Made by a program: the position numbers and the translations under genes | Source of the DNA: an uncultured Paracoccus sp. | GTDB lineage: Bacteria > Pseudomonadota > Alphaproteobacteria > Rhodobacterales > Rhodobacteraceae | Direction: 5' to 3' | DNA length: 21,362 bases | NCBI RefSeq assembly: GCF_946221145.1 | Contig: NZ_CAMIOH010000030.1 | Coordinates: 1 to 21,362, forward strand | Shown here: in pieces, positions 14,237 through 21,362 of the stretch | How positions within the stretch are numbered: the first letter of the stretch is position 1 | Layout: the number at the start of each line of letters is the position of its first letter | Notes under the pieces: generated by a model | Seen by the model: only the letters and a program-made list of their open reading frames with translations | Databases searched by the model: none | What the model was told of the DNA's origin: nothing

Positions 14237-16081
14237 TCAGTTGCCGCCCAGGCCCGGCGGCGGACCGCCCAGGCCCAGGCCGCCGCTGCCTTGCGTCTGG
14301 TCCGGCTGCGGGGCCGCCGGTGCTGGTGCAGGCACCTGGGGCGTGGCGGGCGTTGCCGGACCACCGAGGTTCGGTGCGCCGCCAAGTCCGCCGCCCAGGC
14401 CGCCCGGTGCCGCGCCCTGGCCAAAGGGCGATCCCAGGCCGCCGCCAAGGCTGCCAAAGCCGCCCGACCCGCCTGCCGGAATTTCCAGGCGGACATTGGA
14501 CGTGTCGATGGGCGCGCCCTTGTAGTGCATGACCAGTTGCGGAAAGGCGATCACCACGCCGATCATCACGATCTGGATGCAGACATAGGGCACCGCGCCC
14601 CAATAGATCTGCCCCGTGCGCACCGGTTCCGTCATCTTGCCGGTCACCCGATCCTTGTAGGGAATCTTGGGAGCGACCGACCGCAGATAGAACAGGGCAA
14701 AGCCGAAGGGCGGATGCATGAAGCTGGTCTGCATGTTCACCCCCAGGATGACGCCGAACCAGATCAGGTCGATGCCCAGGCTTTCGGCGGCAGGCGCCAG
14801 CAGCGGCACAATGATGAAGGCCAGTTCGAAGAAGTCCAGGAAGAAAGCCAGCAGGAACACCAGCACCGACACGGCGATCAGGAACCCCAACTCTCCGCCC
14901 GGCAGGGATGTCAGCAGGTGTTCGACCCACAGGTGCCCGTTCACGCCATAGAAGGTCAGCGAGAAGATCCGCGCACCGATCAGAATGAACATCACGAAGG
15001 CCGACAGCCGGGTGGTGGCCGTCAGCGCCTGGCTGATGACGCCCATGTTCAGCCGGCCCTTGACCCCGGCCAGGATCAGCGCGCCGACCGCGCCCATGGC
15101 GCCGCCTTCGGTCGGGGTGGCAATGCCCAGGAAGATCGTGCCCAGAACCAGGAAGATCAGCGCCAGGGGCGGGATCAGCACGATGATCACCTGCTGGGCA
15201 AGCCGCGACATCAGGCCCAGTTTCATGCTCTTGTCGATCAGCGCAGCCGCATAGATCACCAGCACCGCCACGACCGCCGCCAGGATGTCGGCGTCCGCCC
15301 CGTGCGAGGCATGCAGCCAGTGGAACATCCCATAGAACACCAGCCCGCCCAGCAGCAGCGCCACCAGCAGCGAGGTGACCCCCGATCCCAGGGTCCGCGC
15401 CTCGGGCGGCAGGGCCGGAAGGGCGTTCGGCCGGAGGATCGACATGACGAAGATATAGACCATGTACAGCCCGGTCAGCACCAGGCCGGGGATCATCGCG
15501 CCCTTGTACATGTCGCCAACCGACCGGCCCAGCTGGTCGGCCAGCACGATCAGCACCAGCGACGGCGGGATGATCTGCGCCAATGTCCCCGACGCGGCGA
15601 TGGTGCCCGATGCGATCCGCCGGTCATAGCCATAGCGCAGCATGATCGGCAGAGAGATCAGGCCCATCGCGATCACCGACGCGGCGACGACGCCGGTCGT
15701 CGCGGCCAGCAGCGCGCCGACGATGATGACCGCATAGGCCAGGCCGCCCCGGATAGGGCCGAACAGCTGGCCGATGGTGTCCAGCAGATCCTCGGCCATG
15801 CCGGATTTCTCCAGCACGATCCCCATGAAGGTGAAGAATGGCACCGCCAGCAATGTCTCGTTCGCGACGACGCCGCCGAAGAAGCGGTCGGGAATTGCAC
15901 CCAGCAACGGCCAGCTGAGGTTGATCGACCCGCCCGACAGCGGCGCCAGTTCCACGCCGATGATGAAGAACAACAGCCCGTTTGCGCCAAGCGCGAAGGC
16001 CACGGGATAGCCGATCAACAGAAAGATGATCAGCGAGACGAACATGATCGGCGCCATGTTCTGCGCAATAAGCTCCATCAT
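14237..16081 (-). CDS. dctM: TRAP transporter large permease subunit (DctM/TakM type) with Gly/Pro-rich tail
   Basis: This is a 614-residue inner-membrane protein that forms the sodium-coupled translocation unit of the TRAP system. There are at least a dozen hydrophobic segments. Family landmarks include AVPFFTFMGIVLEKSG, ALLAATTGVVAAS, SGTLAQIIPPSLVLIV, GIATPTEGGAMGAVGA and the late MHPPFGFALFYLRSVAP. It is longer than the common 425-residue DctM because of an inserted central stretch (about 225-300), as in other large TakM-like subunits, and a C-terminal tail of about 78 residues (from about 537) made mostly of Gly, Pro, Ala and Gln. The start overlaps the small subunit stop by 4 nt (ATGA at 16078-16081); a second ATG follows immediately. 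Confidence 0.93.
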   Translation of the reverse strand: MMELIAQNMAPIMFVSLIIFLLIGYPVAFALGANGLLFFIIGVELAPLSGGSINLSWPLLGAIPDRFFGGVVANETLLAVPFFTFMGIVLEKSGMAEDLLDTIGQLFGPIRGGLAYAVIIVGALLAATTGVVAASVIAMGLISLPIMLRYGYDRRIASGTIAASGTLAQIIPPSLVLIVLADQLGRSVGDMYKGAMIPGLVLTGLYMVYIFVMSILRPNALPALPPEARTLGSGVTSLLVALLLGGLVFYGMFHWLHASHGADADILAAVVAVLVIYAAALIDKSMKLGLMSRLAQQVIIVLIPPLALIFLVLGTIFLGIATPTEGGAMGAVGALILAGVKGRLNMGVISQALTATTRLSAFVMFILIGARIFSLTFYGVNGHLWVEHLLTSLPGGELGFLIAVSVLVFLLAFFLDFFELAFIIVPLLAPAAESLGIDLIWFGVILGVNMQTSFMHPPFGFALFYLRSVAPKIPYKDRVTGKMTEPVRTGQIYWGAVPYVCIQIVMIGVVIAFPQLVMHYKGAPIDTSNVRLEIPAGGSGGFGSLGGGLGSPFGQGAAPGGLGGGLGGAPNLGGPATPATPQVPAPAPAAPQPDQTQGSGGLGLGGPPPGLGGN

Positions 16082-16719
16082 TTGCGGGGTTCCTTGCGCA
16101 CGTCGTCAGCCAGATCGGTCAGCGGATGATCGGGATTGGCAAATCCCGTCTGGGCGGCCAGTTCCGGGTCGATCTCCAGCGGGGCGTGATGGCTGGTCGC
16201 CGGGAAGGGATCCGGGATCAGGCCGCGCATCACGGCGATCTTCTTGATGATCTCGGAAACGCCCTGGAACAACAGCAGCACGAAGCCCGCGAACATCAGC
16301 GCCTTGGCGGGCCACAGGATCAGACCGCCCGAGTTCATCGACATCTCGCCGCCGCGATAGCTGCGCATCAGCCAGGGCCAGACGTAATACAGCGTCAGCA
16401 GCACAACGGGCATCAGAAAGAAGATCGTGCCCAGAAGGTCGATCCAGTGCTGCACCCGGCGCGACCAGGCGCCATAGACGATGTCGATGCGGATATGTTC
16501 GTTTTCCAGCAGCGTATAGGCCGCCGCCAGCAGGAACGCGCCGCCGTACAGATACCACTGCAATTCCAGATAGGCATTCGACGATACGCTGAAGACCTTG
16601 CGCACCACGGCGTTGATCGCGCTGACAAAGATCGCCAGCAGGATCAGCCAGGATGCGCTGCGTCCAATTACGGTATTCACGCGGTCGATGCCGCGCGACA
16701 GGGCCAACAGGCCGTCCAT
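16078..16719 (-). CDS. dctQ: TRAP transporter small permease subunit (DctQ type)
   Basis: This is a 213-residue membrane protein with four predicted helices (about 20-40, 55-72, 92-112 and 136-156). Family features are INAVVRKVF after helix 1, and LELQWYLYGGAFLLAAAYTLLENEHIRIDIVY, which spans helix 2 and the conserved acidic/His-rich turn. A hydrophilic C-terminal tail of about 50 residues is probably cytoplasmic. It associates with the large subunit and is needed for transport. The ATG at 16719 has GGGGGAGGAA 5 nt upstream. It is the first gene of the two-gene minus-strand unit. Confidence 0.92.
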   Translation of the reverse strand: MDGLLALSRGIDRVNTVIGRSASWLILLAIFVSAINAVVRKVFSVSSNAYLELQWYLYGGAFLLAAAYTLLENEHIRIDIVYGAWSRRVQHWIDLLGTIFFLMPVVLLTLYYVWPWLMRSYRGGEMSMNSGGLILWPAKALMFAGFVLLLFQGVSEIIKKIAVMRGLIPDPFPATSHHAPLEIDPELAAQTGFANPDHPLTDLADDVRKEPRK

Positions 16720-16782
16720 CCAGATTCCTCCCCCATTGAGATCAGTCTTGTGCGCCGTTTGGCCGACTGTTCATCCCTTTGG

Positions 16783-16811
16783 GGTATGCGCGAAGTGTCA
16801 AAACCGGTCAA
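16783..16811 (-). promoter_or_regulatory. Candidate promoter of the TRAP membrane-subunit operon
   Basis: On the minus strand TTGACC (16806-16811, 5 of 6) is separated by 17 bp from CATACC (16783-16788, 3 of 6). It ends 63 bp before the dctQ start. A second -35-like TTGACA overlaps the spacer, but has no good -10 partner. Confidence 0.35.
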
Positions 16812-16814
16812 GAA

Positions 16815-16922
16815 GTTCGGTGACGAACCCGTGATGCGGCAGGATGTCGGTTTCGTGATGACCGCTTGACGTAACGTCGCCGCGGCCCCGCGACCAAGCC
16901 GGGTAGGTCATGCTAGCTGACC
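16815..16922. promoter_or_regulatory. Two short inverted repeats in the dctQ-oppA gap
   Basis: The 380-bp gap between dctQ (minus) and oppA (plus) holds no credible gene. Two dyads stand out: GTTCG-N4-CGAAC at 16815-16828, next to the candidate dctQ promoter, and GGTCA-N7-TGACC at 16906-16922, whose centre contains the palindrome GCTAGC and which is followed by GTTTTT. Either could be an operator. Short dyads arise easily by chance, so support is weak. The stretch 16930-17099 shows nothing but the oppA ribosome binding site. Confidence 0.25.
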
Positions 16923-17099
16923 GTTTTTCGGGCAAAAACTTTGCCGCTTTGGCGCATCGCCACCTGTCCTGCATCCCTTGCCCGTGACGAAAACGGCATT
17001 CTCGGCTGGTGATGCCGCTTTACCTGCCGGGCCGGTGCGGTAAGTTATGTCCCCTGCGTGCATCAAGACACCGCCATTCAACACCAAGGGGAGCCGCCG

Positions 17100-18701
17100 A
17101 TGTCCAAGCTGTTCACGACCACCGCCCTTCTGACCGCCCTGGCCCTGCCAGCCCATGCCGTCCAGCCCGCCGAGGGCGAGACGCTGGCCGACAGCCAGAC
17201 CTATACCTATTGGCTGCTGGACGCGATCAAGTCGCTGGATCCGGCCAAGAACACCGATGTCGAAGGATCCGATGTCCTGCGGCAGCTGTTCGAAGGGCTG
17301 ATGAACGAGGATCCGACCGGCGCGATGATTCCGGGCGTGGCGGAAAGCCATGCCGAAAGCGAGGACGGGCTGACCTATACCTTTACCCTGCGCGACGCCA
17401 AGTGGTCGAACGGCGATCCGGTGACGGCGCAGGATTTCGTGTTTGCCTGGCAGCGGGTCGTAAACCCGGAAACCGCCTCGGAATATGCCTGGTTCCTGGA
17501 ACTGATGAACATCCAGAACGCCACCCAGATCATCGCGGGCGACATGGCCCCGGACCAGCTGGGCGTGCGCGCCGTGGATGACAGGACGCTGGAGGTCACG
17601 CTGACCACCCGCACCCCCTATTTCCTGAAAACGCTGTCCCATGCGACCACCTATCCGGTGCCGCAAAAGGTCGTGGAACAGCACGGCGATGCGTGGACCC
17701 AGCCCGGCAATCTGGTCGGCAACGGCGCCTTCATGCTGCAAAGCCACAATCTTGGCGTGGACATCACCGTGGTGAAGAACCCGGAATACTGGGACGCCGC
17801 GAATGTCTTGATGGAAACCGTGCGCGGCGTGACCGTCAACGACAACAATGTCGGCCTGACCCGGTACCTTGCGGGTGAGCTGGACCGGGTGCAGATCCCG
17901 GCCGGGCAGTTCCCGCGCCTGTCGCAGGAATATCCCGATCAGGCGATCTCGACCCCCTATTCCTGTTCCTATGCCTATGTCTTCAACCTGTCCGACAAGG
18001 GCCCCGAGGCGCTGAAGGATCTGCGCGTGCGCCAGGCCCTGACGCTGGGCCTGAACCGCGACATCATCGTGGACCAGGTGCTGCAAGGCGGCCAGAAGCC
18101 TGCCTATAGCTGGACGCATTGGGCGATCGAGGGCTTCCAGGCGCCGGATGCGGAAATCGCCACCATGACCCAGGAACAGCGGACCGAGAAAGCCCGCGCC
18201 CTGCTGGCCGAGGCGGGCTATGGCCCCGACAATCCGCTGGCCCTGACGCTGCAATACAACACCGACGAAAACCACAAGAAGCTGGCCATCGCCGCGCAGC
18301 AGTTCTGGAGGCCGCTGGGCGTGAACATCACGCTGAACAATGTCGAATGGAAGGTGCATACCGACCGCCTGCAAAACCAGGACTTCGAGGTCGCGCGCTA
18401 TGCCTGGTGCGCCGACTATAACGAGGCGACGACCTTCCTGGATTGGTTCCGCACCGACGGCTATAATTCGGGCAAGTGGTCGAATGCCGAATACGACAAG
18501 CTGATGGCCGATTCCAAGACCGCGCCGGACACCGCGCCCCTGTACAAGCGGGCCGAGGAAATCCTGGCCGAAGAGGTTCCCGCCGTCTTCGTCTATCACT
18601 ACTCCAAGGTCGACATGCTGAACCCGGCCATCAAGGGCATTCCCACCGAGAACGTGACGAATTCCTGGTATGCCAAGGATCTGTATCGGATCGCCGAATA
18701 A
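17100..18701 (+). CDS. oppA: Oligopeptide ABC transporter substrate-binding protein
   Basis: This 533-residue periplasmic protein binds oligopeptides for import. The signal peptide (MSKLFTTTALLTALALPAHA) is followed by the family 5 binding fold: LDPAKNTDVEGSDVLRQLFEGL, PGVAESHA, KWSNGDPVTAQDFVFAWQR, TQPGNLVGNGAFML, RVRQALTLGLNRDII, LLAEAGYG and RYAWCADYNEATTF. The last matches the OppA-type WCADYNEP segment and separates it from DppA or nickel binders. The ATG at 17100 was chosen over 17058 because AGGGGAG lies about 6 nt upstream and a proper signal peptide begins there. Only 10 bp separate it from oppB. Confidence 0.94.
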   Translation: MSKLFTTTALLTALALPAHAVQPAEGETLADSQTYTYWLLDAIKSLDPAKNTDVEGSDVLRQLFEGLMNEDPTGAMIPGVAESHAESEDGLTYTFTLRDAKWSNGDPVTAQDFVFAWQRVVNPETASEYAWFLELMNIQNATQIIAGDMAPDQLGVRAVDDRTLEVTLTTRTPYFLKTLSHATTYPVPQKVVEQHGDAWTQPGNLVGNGAFMLQSHNLGVDITVVKNPEYWDAANVLMETVRGVTVNDNNVGLTRYLAGELDRVQIPAGQFPRLSQEYPDQAISTPYSCSYAYVFNLSDKGPEALKDLRVRQALTLGLNRDIIVDQVLQGGQKPAYSWTHWAIEGFQAPDAEIATMTQEQRTEKARALLAEAGYGPDNPLALTLQYNTDENHKKLAIAAQQFWRPLGVNITLNNVEWKVHTDRLQNQDFEVARYAWCADYNEATTFLDWFRTDGYNSGKWSNAEYDKLMADSKTAPDTAPLYKRAEEILAEEVPAVFVYHYSKVDMLNPAIKGIPTENVTNSWYAKDLYRIAE

Positions 18702-18711
18702 GGTCTGGCCC

Positions 18712-19635
18712 ATGTTCGCCTATATCCTGCGGCGGCTGGCAATCGCGGTTCCCACGCTGCTGTTGCTGATCGTGTTGTCATTTCTGCTGATGCATCTGGC
18801 GCCCGGCGGGCCGTTCACCCAGGAACGCGCCCTGCCGCCGCAGGTTCTGGCGAATCTGAACGCCAAGTACGGTCTGGACGATCCCCTGTGGCGCCAGATC
18901 TGGAACTATGTCTGGGGCATCGTCGTGCATTTCGACTTTGGCCCCAGCTTCGTCTATCCTGACCGGACGGTGAACCAGCTGATCGCGGCCGGTTTCCCGG
19001 TGACGCTGACCTATGGATTGCTGGCCTTTCTGGCTGCCGTGGTCGTGGGCGTGACGCTGGGCACCCTGGCCGCCATCCGGCAGAACAGCTGGCTGGATTA
19101 CCTGGCGGTCGGGATTTCCATCGGCGCCCAGGTGCTGCCGAACTTCGTCATGGCGCCGCTGCTGGTGCTGATCCTGACGCTGTGGCTGGGCTGGCTGCCC
19201 GGCGGCGGGTGGAGCTTTTCTGACCCGTCCTTCTGGGTCATGCCGGTGATCGCGCTGTCCACCAGCTATATGGCCTCGATCGCCCGGATCACCCGGTCGT
19301 CGATGCTGGAGGTTCTGGGCAGCAACCATATCCGCACCGCGCGCGCCAAGGGGATGCCGGAATACCGGGTGATCCTGCGCCACGCACTGCGCCCGGCGAT
19401 GCTGCCGGTGGTCAGCTATCTGGGGCCGGTCTTCGTGTCGATGATCACCGGATCGGTCGTGATCGACATCTATTTTTCGACCGGCGGCATCGGCAAGGCC
19501 TTCGTGGATTCGGCGCTCAACCGCGATTATGCGGTGATGATGGGCGTCACCATTCTGGTCGGTGCGCTGACCATCCTGTTCAATCTGGTCGTGGACATCC
19601 TCTATGCCTGGATCGACCCGAAAATCCGGTACTGA
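18712..19635 (+). CDS. oppB: Oligopeptide ABC transporter permease OppB
   Basis: This is a 307-residue inner-membrane permease of E. coli OppB size, with about six helices. The first helix is AVPTLLLLIVLSFLLMHL, followed by the APGGPF segment and NLNAKYGLDDPL, both characteristic of OppB/DppB. The EAA loop that contacts the ATPases is NHIRTARAKGMPEYRVILRH. It pairs with OppC to form the channel. The start at 18712 follows AAGG at a long spacing, and the frame upstream of it lies in oppA. The stop is 3 nt before the oppC ATG. Confidence 0.95.
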   Translation: MFAYILRRLAIAVPTLLLLIVLSFLLMHLAPGGPFTQERALPPQVLANLNAKYGLDDPLWRQIWNYVWGIVVHFDFGPSFVYPDRTVNQLIAAGFPVTLTYGLLAFLAAVVVGVTLGTLAAIRQNSWLDYLAVGISIGAQVLPNFVMAPLLVLILTLWLGWLPGGGWSFSDPSFWVMPVIALSTSYMASIARITRSSMLEVLGSNHIRTARAKGMPEYRVILRHALRPAMLPVVSYLGPVFVSMITGSVVIDIYFSTGGIGKAFVDSALNRDYAVMMGVTILVGALTILFNLVVDILYAWIDPKIRY

Positions 19636-19638
19636 CGC

Positions 19639-20565
19639 ATGGTGATCGACGAACGGAAGATGCGGTCCCTGGCCACCCGCATGGCCCAGGCCGAGGTCAA
19701 GGGCCGGTCGCCCTGGGCCGATGCCCGCAGGCGCTTCCTGCGCAACAAGGCGGCCATGGCAGGGCTGGTGATCCTGATCCTGGTGGCGCTGTTCGCCGCA
19801 CTGGGCAACCAGGTGGCCGTCTGGTCGAACGAGGAACTGGATTTCAGCGTCATGGGCCAGATCGCCACCATGGGCGCGCCCTCGCTGGACAACGGGCACT
19901 ACTTCGGCACCGACGACCTGGGACGCGACCTGTTCGCGCGCACCGTGCAGGGCACCCAGATCAGCCTGCTGGTGGGCATCGTCGGCGCCGGCATCGCGGT
20001 GATCGTCGGCACGCTGTATGGTGCGGTCGCGGGCTATGTCGGCGGGCGCACGGATCAGGCGATGATGCGCGCCGTCGATATCCTGATGTCGATCCCCTAT
20101 ATGTTCGTGCTGATCCTGCTGCTGGTGATGTTCGGGCGGTCCATGTCGATGCTGTTTCTGGGCATCGGCCTGATTTCCTGGCTGGACATGGCCCGCATCG
20201 TGCGCGGCCAGACCCTGTCGCTCAAGAACCGCGAATTCATCGAGGCGGCACGGGCAACCGGCGTGCCGACCTGGCGCATCATATCGCGCCATATCGTGCC
20301 GAACCTGTTGGGCGTGGTCGCGGTCTATGCCACGCTGCTGGTGCCGCTGATGATCCTGACCGAAAGCTTCATCAGCTTTCTGGGTCTGGGCGTGCAGGAA
20401 CCGCTGACATCATGGGGCGCGCTGATTTCCGAAGGCGCGGGCACCATGAACTATGGCACGCTGTGGCAGCTTGCCTTTCCGCTGTTCTTCTTCGTGATCA
20501 CGCTGTTCGGATTTTTCTTCGTGGGCGACGGTTTGCGCGACGCCCTTGACCCCAAGGATCGCTGA
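19639..20565 (+). CDS. oppC: Oligopeptide ABC transporter permease OppC
   Basis: This 308-residue inner-membrane permease begins with a cytoplasmic N-terminal segment (RSPWADARRRFLRNKAAMAG) leading into helix 1, as in OppC/DppC. The HYFGTDDLGRDLFAR motif before helix 2 and the EAA loop EFIEAARATGVPTWRIISRH are diagnostic. The protein ends in VGDGLRDALDPKDR, the typical OppC C-terminus. The ATG at 19639 lies 3 nt after oppB without a clear ribosome binding site, so coupling is likely. The ATG at 19660 is a possible alternative, but its GGAAG is too close to it. Confidence 0.95.
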   Translation: MVIDERKMRSLATRMAQAEVKGRSPWADARRRFLRNKAAMAGLVILILVALFAALGNQVAVWSNEELDFSVMGQIATMGAPSLDNGHYFGTDDLGRDLFARTVQGTQISLLVGIVGAGIAVIVGTLYGAVAGYVGGRTDQAMMRAVDILMSIPYMFVLILLLVMFGRSMSMLFLGIGLISWLDMARIVRGQTLSLKNREFIEAARATGVPTWRIISRHIVPNLLGVVAVYATLLVPLMILTESFISFLGLGVQEPLTSWGALISEGAGTMNYGTLWQLAFPLFFFVITLFGFFFVGDGLRDALDPKDR

Positions 20566-20566
20566 C

Positions 20567-21362
20567 ATGGCCCTGCTTCAGATCGAGGATCTGTCGGTCC
20601 GCTTTCACACCCATGACGGCGCGGTGCAGGCCGTCAACAGCGTCAGCCTGTCCGTCGATCCCGGCGAGACGCTGGGCATCGTCGGGGAATCCGGGTCCGG
20701 CAAGTCGCAACTGGCCTTTGCCGTGATGGGCCTGCTGGCGCGCAACGGCCAGGCGTCGGGGCGGGTGGTGCTGGACGGTCAGGACATCCTGAATGCCGCG
20801 CCCAGGGTCATCAACCGGGTCCGTGCCGAAAAGGTCGCGATGATCTTTCAGGATCCGATGACCTCGTTGAACCCCTATATGCGCGTGGCCGACCAGATGG
20901 CCGAGGTGCTGGTCCTGCACAAGGGCCTGTCCAAACGCGCCGCCGTCGCGGAATCGGTGCGGATGCTGGATGCCGTGCGGATCCCGGACGCCAAGGGCCG
21001 GGTGCGGCTTTATCCCCATGAATTCAGCGGCGGGATGCGCCAGCGGGTGATGATCGCCATGGCGCTGCTGTGCCGCCCGAAACTGCTGATCGCGGACGAG
21101 CCGACGACGGCGCTTGACGTGACGGTGCAGGCCCAGATCATGACTTTGCTGGCCGATCTGCAGCGCGACTTCGGCATGGCGATGATCCTGATCACCCACG
21201 ATCTTGGCGTGGTCGCAGGCGCGTGCGAGCGGGTCGCGGTGATGTATGGCGGCCGGATCCGGGAACTGGGACCGGTCGGCCCGGTCTTTGCCGATCCCGC
21301 CCATCCCTATACCCAGGGGCTTCTGGCGGCGATCCCGCGCATCGACGCGGACGACGCCGAAC
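20567..21362 (+). CDS. oppD: Oligopeptide ABC transporter ATP-binding protein OppD (partial, cut by window end)
   Basis: The reading frame is open from the ATG at 20567 to the right edge, giving the first 265 residues of an expected 320 or more. It powers peptide import from the cytoplasmic face. Visible parts are Walker A GESGSGKS (40-47), the Q-loop FQDPMTSLNP, the ABC signature FSGGMRQR, Walker B LLIADEPTTALD and the switch His in LITHDLGVV. The HPYTQGLLAAIP segment begins the C-terminal oligopeptide/dipeptide-type extension, which is cut off. The start is one base after the oppC stop. oppF would be expected just outside the window. Confidence 0.95.
   Translation, partial: MALLQIEDLSVRFHTHDGAVQAVNSVSLSVDPGETLGIVGESGSGKSQLAFAVMGLLARNGQASGRVVLDGQDILNAAPRVINRVRAEKVAMIFQDPMTSLNPYMRVADQMAEVLVLHKGLSKRAAVAESVRMLDAVRIPDAKGRVRLYPHEFSGGMRQRVMIAMALLCRPKLLIADEPTTALDVTVQAQIMTLLADLQRDFGMAMILITHDLGVVAGACERVAVMYGGRIRELGPVGPVFADPAHPYTQGLLAAIPRIDADDAE

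Noticed and set aside
14135..16129. A 664-codon plus-strand frame opposite the TRAP large permease
   Set aside because: It is Gln/His/Arg/Asp-rich without domains, which is the expected antisense image of a hydrophobic membrane protein.
16908..18713. A 601-codon minus-strand open frame opposite oppA
   Set aside because: It has no family motifs, and oppA on the plus strand is fully supported.

Overview
The window is GC-rich, densely packed chromosomal DNA. Gene content and codon usage point to an alphaproteobacterium of the Rhodobacteraceae, most likely Paracoccus or a close relative. The clues are a TakP-like TRAP transporter with a fused-length permease, a VPLPA-CTERM protein, a short ObgE next to ProB, and a FadB-type protein with alphaproteobacterial sequence features. 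No rRNA, tRNA, CRISPR array, transposase, integrase or phage gene was seen.

Layout. (1) 1-4912, plus strand: a tightly coupled operon of glutathione S-transferase, thiolase (FadA type), cupin, FadB-type hydratase/dehydrogenase and a DCC-family protein. Every junction overlaps or abuts. It starts next to a perfect 23-bp inverted repeat that contains the first ribosome binding site. (2) 4973-7581, minus strand: obgE and proB overlap by 13 bp, followed by a small secreted protein made almost entirely of Asp and Arg. (3) 7724-11980, plus strand: aqpZ, selO, an endonuclease/exonuclease/phosphatase-family gene and enolase. (4) 12227-12793: a secreted VPLPA-CTERM protein behind an AT-rich leader and followed by two hairpins. 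(5) 12996-16719: a TRAP transporter split into two converging units. The binding protein is on the plus strand, the two membrane subunits are on the minus strand, and two strong terminators lie between them. (6) 17100 to the right edge, plus strand: the oligopeptide ABC transporter operon oppABCD. oppD is cut by the window end and oppF would be expected beyond it.

How the genes work together. The first operon supplies the last three steps of fatty-acid beta-oxidation (hydration, dehydrogenation, thiolysis) plus three small accessory proteins of unknown role. The TRAP and Opp systems import organic acids and peptides. Enolase, ObgE, ProB and AqpZ are housekeeping.

I found no clear new multi-gene defence or mobile system. 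The least explained items are the Asp/Arg-repeat secreted protein, the palindrome that sequesters a ribosome binding site, the cupin and DCC genes locked into a fad operon, the VPLPA-CTERM protein, and the inverted TRAP gene arrangement.
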